Positions 8,149 through 16,585 of a stretch of DNA of 64,000 nucleotides are shown here, piece after piece; position 1 is the first letter of the stretch; each line of letters opens with the position of its first letter. Source of the DNA: CAYNRE01 sp964399535 (lineage in GTDB: Bacteria > Planctomycetota > Planctomycetia > Pirellulales > CAYNRE01); assembly GCA_964399535.1 (NCBI GenBank), contig CAYNRE010000055.1:248001-312000 (forward strand). The letters are read 5' to 3'. The position numbers and the translations under genes were made by a program. The notes under the pieces were generated by a model that saw only the letters and a program-made list of their open reading frames with translations, was not told the origin of the DNA and did no database searches.

Positions 8149-8895
8149 ATGTCTCAAAACACGCAAATATTCGTTGTTGACCCGGATCCGGCCACGTTGG
8201 CACAGGTGCGGTCGGTGACCAACAGCTTGCGCCGGGCGGGTACCGCCTGCTCGTCGGAGGAAATCGGCTGGTGGCCCTCGGCCGAGCACTTTTTCGCCGA
8301 CTTGCCGGCCGGCTCTCAGGGGTTGGTGGTGAGCGAGTTGGTGCTACCCGGCATGGACGGGCTGCGTTTGCAGGATCGCCTGCCCGGCTCGCTGCAATTG
8401 TTGTTTCTGACGGCCGGCGCGCGAATTGCGATGGTCGTCGATGCCCTGCGGCAGGGGGCGGTCACGGTGCTGGAGAAGCCGGCCAGCGACGAGAGCCTGC
8501 GTTTGGCCATGTCGGCCGCTCTGGCGGCCGAGTCGCTTCGCCGGCCGTCGATCGCCGTCAGCGGGACCACCGAAGTCGAGTCGCCCAACTTTACGCGCCG
8601 CGAGCGGGAGGTGCTGCGGCTCATCCTGGCCGGCAAACCCAACAAGGCCATCGCCCGGCGATTGCAGTTGGGGCTGCGGACCGTGGAGTCGTGTCGTCAG
8701 CAGGTTTTCCGCAAGACCGGCTCGCGCTCGCTGGCCGACCTGGTTCGCGTGGCCGTGGCGGCGGAGTTGGCCGGGCGCTCGATGGTGGTCGATGAAGCGG
8801 GGACCGGCGGAAACTGCGGCGCTTGGCAATCGCCTCTCTCGGAAACATGGCGCGCTACGGCCCTGCAGGGTTGCGTGCCGGGAGGAGTTCGATGA
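8149..8895 (+). CDS. LuxR/FixJ-type response regulator with Asp-to-Glu receiver
   Basis: 248 residues from the ATG at 8149, chosen because AAGGAAAG lies just upstream; an in-frame GTG at 8104 is less likely. The receiver domain (about 5-125) has V-V-D-P-D-P in place of the usual acidic pair and V-L-E-K-P with the conserved Lys. The phospho-acceptor position reads V-V-S-E-L-V-L-P-G-M-D-G, so Glu63 replaces Asp. The C-terminal GerE/LuxR helix-turn-helix (about 145-205) is normal: T-R-R-E-R-E-V-L-R-L and N-K-A-I-A-R-R-L. The Glu may mimic phosphorylation or make it phosphorylation-independent. It overlaps the Rrf2 gene by ATGA. No adjacent histidine kinase. Confidence 0.88.
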   Translation: MSQNTQIFVVDPDPATLAQVRSVTNSLRRAGTACSSEEIGWWPSAEHFFADLPAGSQGLVVSELVLPGMDGLRLQDRLPGSLQLLFLTAGARIAMVVDALRQGAVTVLEKPASDESLRLAMSAALAAESLRRPSIAVSGTTEVESPNFTRREREVLRLILAGKPNKAIARRLQLGLRTVESCRQQVFRKTGSRSLADLVRVAVAAELAGRSMVVDEAGTGGNCGAWQSPLSETWRATALQGCVPGGVR

Positions 8896-9293
8896 GATTT
8901 CGACTAAGTCGGGGCGTGGTACTCGCCCTGGTCGCGGCCGTCGACCTGGCCCGCAGTTCGCGACCCTGGATTGCGGCCGATCGACTGGCCGCCGACAACC
9001 AGTTGCCTCCGCGCTTCCTGGCTCAGGTTCTTCAGGCCCTGACCCGGGCCGGAGTGTTGCGGTCGGTGCGCGGCGCCGAGGGAGGCTATGCCCTGGCCCG
9101 CGCGGCGAGCCAGATCAGCGTGTGGGATCTGGTCGCCGCGGTCGAGGGGGAGTCGGACGCGGCGCTGCGGTCGGCGGCCTCGTTGCCTGCGGACCTGAAC
9201 TCGCGCTTGGCGCCCCTGTTGGCTCAGATCGATCAGACCGTTCAGCAGGAACTGACCGCGGTGACCCTGGCCGACCTGGCCGGGGTCGCCTGA
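8892..9293 (+). CDS. Rrf2-family transcriptional regulator without cysteines
   Basis: 133 residues from the ATG at 8892, which overlaps the regulator stop as ATGA and has GGAGGAG close upstream. The N-terminal winged helix matches Rrf2 proteins: M-R-F-R-L-S-R-G-V-V-L-A-L-x-A-A-V-D-L-A, then L-P-P-R-F-L-A-Q-V-L-Q-A-L-T-R-A-G-V-L-R-S-V-R-G-A at the recognition helix and wing, and W-D-L-V-A-A-V-E-G. Members such as IscR and NsrR bind an Fe-S cluster through three Cys; this one has no Cys at all, so it cannot use that route. Coupling to the LuxR protein suggests they control related genes. Confidence 0.85.
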   Translation: MRFRLSRGVVLALVAAVDLARSSRPWIAADRLAADNQLPPRFLAQVLQALTRAGVLRSVRGAEGGYALARAASQISVWDLVAAVEGESDAALRSAASLPADLNSRLAPLLAQIDQTVQQELTAVTLADLAGVA

Positions 9294-9304
9294 GCGGCCA
9301 GGGG

Positions 9305-10351
<1,047 letters not shown>

Positions 10352-10373
10352 CGGAACCTCGGCGGGGGGCGTG

Positions 10374-11774
10374 CTAGGTCGTCGTCGGCGGAGGTTGCGT
10401 GGAGGGCTCCAGCGGCGCGATCAAAACCCGGTCGATCCGCTGGCCGTCCATATCCACGACTTCCAGCCGCAGGTTGTCCCAAGTGGTCTGTTGACCCACC
10501 GTGGGAATTCGGCCCAGGCAGTCGAGCACGAGCCCCGCCACGGTGGTGTAGCTGCGCGGCTCGTCGACGTCGAACGAGGTGAGCTTCAAACCCTCGACCA
10601 GGTCTTCGATCGCCAGCCGGCCGTCGACCAGCCAGGAACCGTCGTCGCGTTGCACAAGCGCCTGACGGCGATCGCGGGCATGCTCGTCGCGAATTTCGCC
10701 GACCAACTCGGTGACGACGTCTTCGAGGGTGACCACTCCCTCGGTGCCGCCAAACTCGTCGAGCACCACGGCCAACTGAGTGCCCTGCTCTTGAAACCGC
10801 TCGAGCAAGCGATCGAGCGGCAAGGTTTCAGGAACGAACAGCGCCGGCCGCAGCAGCTTGCGCAGCTCGATGGGCCAGCCCAGGTAATGCTGGCGGAACA
10901 GGTCCTTGAAATGGACGAACCCGACGATGTGATCCAGATCGCCTTCGTAAACCGGTAAGCGCGAGAAGCCCGCCATGGCCACGGTGCCGATCACCTCGCT
11001 GGGCGGCGTGTTCAGGTCCAGGGCATCGAGCTCGATCCGGGGGCGCATGATGTCGCGCACGGTGCGGTCGGAGAGCTGCAGCGCCTCGAGGGCGACCTTA
11101 TGTTCCCCCGGTTCGAAGACTCCCTCCTGGGCGCCGGTTTTAATCAGGTGCTGCACGTCTTCCACGCTGACCGAGGTTTCTTCCGCCTGCCGGCTGCCAC
11201 CCAGAAGCCAGAGCACGCCGTTGGTAACGGAGCTCATAACCCAAACAGCGGGCCGGGCCAGGCGGGCCAGGGCAGTCATGGGCAAGGCTACGATCAGGGC
11301 CAGCCGTTCGGCGCTGCGCAGGGCCAGCCGCTTGGGCACCAGTTCGCCCAGCACCAGCGAGGTAAACGCGATGCCGACTACGACCAGCCCCAGGGCCAGC
11401 TCCTCGTTATAGTTGACCACCCAGGCCAGCGGAGCGCGGGCCAGGCGCTCGGCCAGGAAATCGGCCAGCCGCGCGCCCCCGAACGCCGCGGCAAAGGTCC
11501 CCACCAGCGTGATGCCGACCTGAACCGTGGGCAAAAAACGATTCGGGTCGCGGGCCAGGTCGAGCGCGGCTCGGGCGGCTCGATCTCCGCTGTTGGCCAA
11601 TTGCTCGAGCCGGCCGCGCCGCGAAGCGATGATGGCGATTTCGGCCGCGGCAAAAAAGCCGTTGGCCAAAATCAGGCCAAGAATAATCAGAATTTCCCAG
11701 ACGAATGCGGGAAACAAGGGGCCCTCGCACGGCGCACGGCCGCCGACGCCGCACCCAAGGCGTGGCGACGACAT
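10374..11774 (-). CDS. DUF21/CBS/CorC-HlyC family membrane protein (CNNM-like)
   Basis: 466 residues. The DUF21 transmembrane domain begins near residue 25 with I-L-I-I-L-G-L-I-L-A-N-G-F-F-A-A-A-E-I-A-I, and has G-I-T-L-V-G-T and V-L-G-E-L-V-P-K-R. Two CBS domains follow (R-D-I-M-R-P-R and F-S-R-L-P-V-Y-E-G). The C-terminal CorC/HlyC domain has D-E-F-G-G-T-E-G-V-V-T-L-E-D. Relatives are Mg2+/Co2+ exporters or transport regulators in the inner membrane. The first 24 residues are atypical, so the true start may be internal, though no ATG/GTG lies just before the first helix. It runs the same way as the ThiF-like gene, 22 bp apart. Confidence 0.9.
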   Translation of the reverse strand: MSSPRLGCGVGGRAPCEGPLFPAFVWEILIILGLILANGFFAAAEIAIIASRRGRLEQLANSGDRAARAALDLARDPNRFLPTVQVGITLVGTFAAAFGGARLADFLAERLARAPLAWVVNYNEELALGLVVVGIAFTSLVLGELVPKRLALRSAERLALIVALPMTALARLARPAVWVMSSVTNGVLWLLGGSRQAEETSVSVEDVQHLIKTGAQEGVFEPGEHKVALEALQLSDRTVRDIMRPRIELDALDLNTPPSEVIGTVAMAGFSRLPVYEGDLDHIVGFVHFKDLFRQHYLGWPIELRKLLRPALFVPETLPLDRLLERFQEQGTQLAVVLDEFGGTEGVVTLEDVVTELVGEIRDEHARDRRQALVQRDDGSWLVDGRLAIEDLVEGLKLTSFDVDEPRSYTTVAGLVLDCLGRIPTVGQQTTWDNLRLEVVDMDGQRIDRVLIAPLEPSTQPPPTTT

Positions 11775-11867
11775 TAAGCGAACGGAGCACCCGGGTGGCG
11801 GTGTTCCGTGGGCGGCGCGGGGGTATTCTAGTTTGCCGGGCAGCGGGCGACAATTCGAGAACCCGGT

Positions 11868-13028
11868 TTAGCGATCGGCCGGCGATTGGGACCCACCCCC
11901 TGCCAGAAAAGTGGGCTGGTTCGCTTCGAGCCAGGCAACCAGCGCCGCGGCGGCCAGGCGATGGGCCTCGCCGTTGGGATGATGATCGACCGGGTGCACC
12001 CAAAGCAACTCGGTCTGCTGGCCACTGAGCGCTGGCGCCAAGTCGCACACCGCGATTCCCTCGGCACGGGCGAGCCGGGCTACCTCTCGATGCGCTGCGG
12101 CCAATGGGTATTCGCTTTCGAGCTGCACCAACAGCGGATATAGCACCAGCACCATCCGACCGGGAGCCAGATCGCGCAAACCGCGCAGGTCCGCGGCCCA
12201 TTGCGCCAACCCCTGGGGATTACGGGCCGGGTCGTGAATGGCCTGATACCAGGCGATGGTGTCGCCCTGCACGCGCCGCAGAATCAAGTCGGACAGTAAC
12301 CAGCGGCCCAAGCGCGCGGCGCTGAGCCAGCGAAGCGCCCCCGTGGGATGTTCGAGCAATTCCCGCCGCAGATTGATCAGGTCGAATATCGCGTTCTCCT
12401 GGCGGACCATCGACTCGGGAATCGGGACGTCGTTGGGGGTCCAGACGACCAGAAGCCGATCGGGGCGCAAGAGCGGCTCGAGTTGTCTGGCCAAGTGCAA
12501 TTCATCTCGCGTGTCGGCGCCCGAGCGACCGGCGTTGATCCATTGGCTGGCTACGGGACAGAACTCTTCGGCCCAGCGGCAGAACGAGCGCTCGACGGGC
12601 ACTCCCTCGCCGAATACGAACGAGTCGCCCAGCACCAAAACCCGCAGCCGGTCGGTTTCGTCCGTCGGCGAGAGCTCGGGCTCGCGCAACCCAAGCGATG
12701 TTCGCCGATATTCAACCGACCAGGGGGTAAGCGACAAATCGGTCAGCGGATACTGGTGCTTGGAAAAGTCGATCAGGCGCCAGGAGCCCCTCTGGCAGTC
12801 GGGCACGGGCACGAACTCTCCGTGGGGGTTCGAGGAGTAACAGTGCAGGTCGCGCGGCGGCCGGCAGTCGCCGCATAGCAGTTGCCGTCTCCGCGGCGGA
12901 AGCGAGCCTGACTCGAAGAGGCGAATCGCCAACTCCAACAACAGGCAGCCGGCCGCCAGGCCCAGCAGAATCCCCGCCAGGCGAAACCCCAGTCGACGCG
13001 TGAAGTGCCTGGCTGGTGCGTGGCTCAT
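11868..13028 (-). CDS. membrane-anchored SGNH-hydrolase-like protein
   Basis: 386 residues. A single N-terminal TM helix (about 13-32) anchors an extracytoplasmic SGNH fold. Block I is L-V-L-G-D-S-F-V-F-G-E-G-V with the nucleophile Ser. Block III is W-T-P-N-D-V-P and block V is V-D-H-H-P-N-G-E-A-H. These GDSL/SGNH proteins are esterases or acyl-transfer partners acting on cell-surface glycans or lipids. The start overlaps the stop of the GT-C/TPR gene by ATGA, which suggests both modify the same envelope substrate. The substrate is not known. Confidence 0.82.
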   Translation of the reverse strand: MSHAPARHFTRRLGFRLAGILLGLAAGCLLLELAIRLFESGSLPPRRRQLLCGDCRPPRDLHCYSSNPHGEFVPVPDCQRGSWRLIDFSKHQYPLTDLSLTPWSVEYRRTSLGLREPELSPTDETDRLRVLVLGDSFVFGEGVPVERSFCRWAEEFCPVASQWINAGRSGADTRDELHLARQLEPLLRPDRLLVVWTPNDVPIPESMVRQENAIFDLINLRRELLEHPTGALRWLSAARLGRWLLSDLILRRVQGDTIAWYQAIHDPARNPQGLAQWAADLRGLRDLAPGRMVLVLYPLLVQLESEYPLAAAHREVARLARAEGIAVCDLAPALSGQQTELLWVHPVDHHPNGEAHRLAAAALVAWLEANQPTFLAGGGSQSPADR

Positions 13029-15106
13029 GGCGAAACCGGGGCGGAGGTGGATGCGTTCGGCCGAGCCGGAGCCAAATAAGGCTGCCCGGTCTGGTAAAGC
13101 GCGATCCGCTCGGCAATCCGCCGAGCGAGAGACGGATTGCCTTCTGCAATCGCCAACGCTTCCGCCTGCCGCGCGGTTGCGATTGCCTCGTCGAACTGGT
13201 TCGCCGCAGCCTGGCTCGCGGCCAGCGTGTCGAGCAGGTTGGCCGTGGGCCGGCCGCTGCGCTCTAGCGCGGCTTTCGCCCAGTGTCCCGCCTGTTGCGT
13301 CTGGCGAACCCGCGGATCGGCGTCGGTCGCCAGGGTCCAGGCCAGGTCGTTGGCCGGCCCCGCTAGCGCTGGCTGCAACTGGGCGCTGGCCAGCAGGTGG
13401 GGCACCGCCTCGAGGCCGCGTCCTTGCTCCTGCAGTGCCTGGGCCAGTTGGGAATGCAGCTCACCATCGTCGGGGAACTGGACCAAAAGGGTCTCCAGCG
13501 TGGAGGTAGCCTGGGGCCCGCGCCCCGACGCCAACAAGAGCTGGGCCAAACGCCGCCAGGCTTTAACATAGCCTGGTTCCCAGCGCACGCAGTGCTCGAG
13601 GTACTCGATGGCCAGCGGTAACTGATCGCGCCGCTCGGCGACCGTGGCCAGATTGAACCAGGCGGCGGCGTTTCTTGGGTCGATTTCAAGCAAGCGCCGA
13701 TAAAACTCTTCGGCCTGGTCCAGATTGCCCGACTCGGCCGCCAGGTTTCCCAGCCCGTTGAGCGCCAAGCTGCTGCGGGGATTGACCCGCGCGGTGTGCT
13801 GGTAAAGAGCTCGGTCGCTGCTCCAGGCGGGTAGCTGCCACATGCTCACCAGCATGGATGCGGCCAGCAAGATCGCGGCCACCCCCGCGCGCGGGTTGAG
13901 CCAACCGCCGGTGGGCGAGTTCTTGCCGTCGGGCGTGGAGATCAGCCGCGCGGTGATCCAAGCGGCGCCCAAGAGGGGCCAATATACGTAACGGTCGGCC
14001 ACGGTCGAGAATCGCTGAAACTCAAACGGCACCAGCCCAAGCGTGGGAAGCAGCCCGGCGAGGAGCAGCGCCAGGGGCGGCCCCCAACCGTGGCGGATCG
14101 GCCGCAGGCAGAGTATCGCGGCCAGCCCCAACGGCACCAGCGCCGCGCCCCACCACCAGCCGGCCGCCACCACCATAGTCGGCGAGCGCCCATAGTCAGG
14201 GGCCAGCGGCCACGGCCAGAACAGCTTGCCCGCGTAGAAGGCCAGGGCATCGCAGGCCACCAGCGCGCGATCGAGCCAGCCGAGGTTCGCCTGGTCTGGC
14301 CGTAGTGGCTGCTCGGCGCGGGTGATCCAGGCCAGGCCCAGGGCCAACAGCGCCCACAGGGCGGGCCAGACCAGCCACCGCCAGCTCTGTGGGTGAATGC
14401 CTGCCCAGGCCAAGGCCAAGACGGCTAGCGGCAGCCCCGCGGCCGAGGGCTTGGAGCCCAGCGCCATCGCGGCGGCCAGGGTGGCCAACAGCATCCAGTG
14501 GCCGCTCGACCGGGCGGGGCGGTCGTTCGCTGCCGATTGCGGCTGCGATGCCCGCGCGAAACACAACAGCGCCAGCGTCGACCCCAAGGCGGCCAGCAGC
14601 CCCTTGGTCTCGGTGACCCAGGCCACGCTTTCCACATGAAGGGGGTGGACGGCGAACAGCGCGGCTCCCCAGAAACTGGCCTTTCGATCGGCGCCGAGCA
14701 GCTCGAGCAACTTCAGCACGGCCCATACGTTGAGCAGATGCAAGACCAGGTTTCCGGCATGCAGCAATTCGGCCACTGGCGTCGGCGAGCCGGGGCCCGC
14801 GGCCGCCGACCCAAGATTGGCAAGCCAAATCTCGGCCCCCCAAAACGTGTACGTCACCGGGGCGTAGACACCGAACCAGGGCCCCTGCCATACGCGAATC
14901 AAACTGTGCCAACCCAAGGGATGGTAGAGCGGGTTCGACGAAATGTTGAGTTGGTCGTCCCAGGCGAGCAGGGGAAACCGCAGCGTGGGGGCATAAACAA
15001 CGAGGCAAACCAGAGCCAGCCAAACCACGCCGCCCCAGCCCTTGGGCGGCTGGAATCGACGGGCCAGCATGCGGTCGACCCGGGCGAGCGTGGTCATCGA
15101 ATTCAC
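13025..15106 (-). CDS. polytopic GT-C-like membrane protein with TPR repeats
   Basis: 693 residues. The N-terminal 430 residues hold about ten membrane helices. After the first helix comes F-P-L-L-A-W-D-D-Q, an acidic loop typical of GT-C glycosyltransferases and TMTC/PMT-like proteins. The C-terminal 230 residues are tetratricopeptide repeats: A-L-N-G-L-G-N-L-A, A-E-E-F-Y-R-R-L-L-E-I-D-P and A-A-W-F-N-L-A-T-V-A-E. Bacterial proteins with this layout are thought to transfer sugars from lipid carriers to surface proteins. It lies 3 bp after the ceramidase-like gene and overlaps the SGNH gene, forming a likely envelope-modification operon. Specificity unknown. Confidence 0.8.
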   Translation of the reverse strand: MNSMTTLARVDRMLARRFQPPKGWGGVVWLALVCLVVYAPTLRFPLLAWDDQLNISSNPLYHPLGWHSLIRVWQGPWFGVYAPVTYTFWGAEIWLANLGSAAAGPGSPTPVAELLHAGNLVLHLLNVWAVLKLLELLGADRKASFWGAALFAVHPLHVESVAWVTETKGLLAALGSTLALLCFARASQPQSAANDRPARSSGHWMLLATLAAAMALGSKPSAAGLPLAVLALAWAGIHPQSWRWLVWPALWALLALGLAWITRAEQPLRPDQANLGWLDRALVACDALAFYAGKLFWPWPLAPDYGRSPTMVVAAGWWWGAALVPLGLAAILCLRPIRHGWGPPLALLLAGLLPTLGLVPFEFQRFSTVADRYVYWPLLGAAWITARLISTPDGKNSPTGGWLNPRAGVAAILLAASMLVSMWQLPAWSSDRALYQHTARVNPRSSLALNGLGNLAAESGNLDQAEEFYRRLLEIDPRNAAAWFNLATVAERRDQLPLAIEYLEHCVRWEPGYVKAWRRLAQLLLASGRGPQATSTLETLLVQFPDDGELHSQLAQALQEQGRGLEAVPHLLASAQLQPALAGPANDLAWTLATDADPRVRQTQQAGHWAKAALERSGRPTANLLDTLAASQAAANQFDEAIATARQAEALAIAEGNPSLARRIAERIALYQTGQPYLAPARPNASTSAPVSP

Positions 15107-15109
15107 GAC

Positions 15110-16585
15110 TTACGGATCCGATCGTGGGGCCGGGGCAGGCACCACCTCGGCTACCCGGCGGACCAGCGCCTCGAGCAAGACACGCGCCGTATCCGGGCCC
15201 AGGCTGTTCCGCTCGCCGTATTGCGGCGATTTGCGGTTGTAGGCATAGGGTGCCGCGACATCCCATTGGCGGCGAGGAATGATGTAGCCCACTTCATCGT
15301 TGGCCAGGCCGATCAACATGGTCTGGGGGCCGGGAAGGGCGTTCATCACGGCGGGCTCGAGTGGCGCTTCGGGAAAATCGACCCCCGGCTCGGGGGCCGC
15401 GGGAAACTCGCCGTAAACCAACTCGGGGTAAAGCTCGCCCGGAATGGCGGCCAGGTGCAACTGGCCCAGCCGCAGGTAGGCCACTTCCGAGAGAACCGCC
15501 TGGGGGCCCTCGAGTTCCGTTGGTGGAACCTCGGCCCCCGGTTGTTCGGGGTTGCCCTCGTACACCACGGCCGGGCGCGTCAGCACTCCGGCGGCTCGCG
15601 CCTGGCGGTAGCCGGTGTTATCCAGGGGCACCGCCAGCTCGCGCGTGGAAAGCTGCCAGGGGGCCAATTCGATCGGCGCGGCGGATTCGAGCGCCAGCAG
15701 GGCCAGGTCGGCCACGGCCTCGCCATAAAGGCGCATGAAATCGAACACGTCTTTGGCCATGATCTTGCCGCTGGCGTCACGAAACCTGGCGGTCGGGGTT
15801 CCCATCAGTCCGCCTACCGCCCCGCTGAAATACACCACCGGGCAGCGGTGCCGGGCCTCGAGCGAATCGACCGCGTAGCCCATGAAGTCGCGTGTCAGCA
15901 GGTGGTTTCCGTCGGGCTCCACCGGGTGGCTGTTCCACTGCACGATGAGTCCGCAGGGTTCGTTGTCTTCCAGGCGGCGAAACTCGATCGTGCGAAGCAC
16001 GCTGTCAAAAATGTTGGGCAAGCGATAATCGGCCAAAAGGCTGGGGTCGCTAGCCTGGGCGTATCGGGCCGTGGCGGCTACCCGTTGGCGATCGGCCTGG
16101 CGCACTGCCACCACGACCTGGCCGAGCACCCGATCCAGATACCGGGGGTCGACCCCCGACGTTTGAGGCGCGGGGCCCCAGATGCCGACTACATCGGGCC
16201 CTTCGTGGTTGTGGGTACTGGCTACGAGCACGTATTGAAAGTCGGCCAGTTCCTGGCGGATGCGCTGGACCAGGGGATACTGAATGCCGATCAGGTCGGC
16301 GCCGACCAGGGCAATTTTCTTATCTCCGTCGGCCAGCACCACGGCGCGGGCTTGGAGGCGATCGTGAATGCCAGTTGCCTTCCGGCCCGATTCCTGTCCC
16401 GCCAACCAGACCGGGGCGGGGCCCTCGACCTCGGGGGTCAGGTCGCTGGCCGAGAAGCCGACTTCCAGGGCGGAGGCCGCCGAGCCGCCCAGCAGCAGGA
16501 TCGCCAAGGCCAAGGCAGCCGACCACCGCGCCGTCGGGATGCCCCCTGGGGTGAGGCCGGTTCGAGCGGGCAAGCAACGATTCAT
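15110..16585 (-). CDS. secreted neutral/alkaline ceramidase-like hydrolase
   Basis: 491 residues from the ATG at 16585, which overlaps the histidine-kinase stop (ATGA); an upstream ATG at 16609 would overlap further. A signal peptide (about 25-40, A-L-A-L-A-I-L-L-L-G-G) precedes the domain start L-E-V-G-F-S-A-S-D-L-T-P. Likely zinc ligands lie in A-S-T-H-N-H-E-G-P-D and N-S-H-P-V, as in neutral ceramidases. The region that carries the nucleophile Ser (G-D-x-S-P-N) reads Y-F-S-G-A-V-G-G-L-M-G here, so ceramide cleavage itself is uncertain. Exported; probably acts on an N-acylated envelope lipid or related amide. Confidence 0.75.
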   Translation of the reverse strand: MNRCLPARTGLTPGGIPTARWSAALALAILLLGGSAASALEVGFSASDLTPEVEGPAPVWLAGQESGRKATGIHDRLQARAVVLADGDKKIALVGADLIGIQYPLVQRIRQELADFQYVLVASTHNHEGPDVVGIWGPAPQTSGVDPRYLDRVLGQVVVAVRQADRQRVAATARYAQASDPSLLADYRLPNIFDSVLRTIEFRRLEDNEPCGLIVQWNSHPVEPDGNHLLTRDFMGYAVDSLEARHRCPVVYFSGAVGGLMGTPTARFRDASGKIMAKDVFDFMRLYGEAVADLALLALESAAPIELAPWQLSTRELAVPLDNTGYRQARAAGVLTRPAVVYEGNPEQPGAEVPPTELEGPQAVLSEVAYLRLGQLHLAAIPGELYPELVYGEFPAAPEPGVDFPEAPLEPAVMNALPGPQTMLIGLANDEVGYIIPRRQWDVAAPYAYNRKSPQYGERNSLGPDTARVLLEALVRRVAEVVPAPAPRSDP

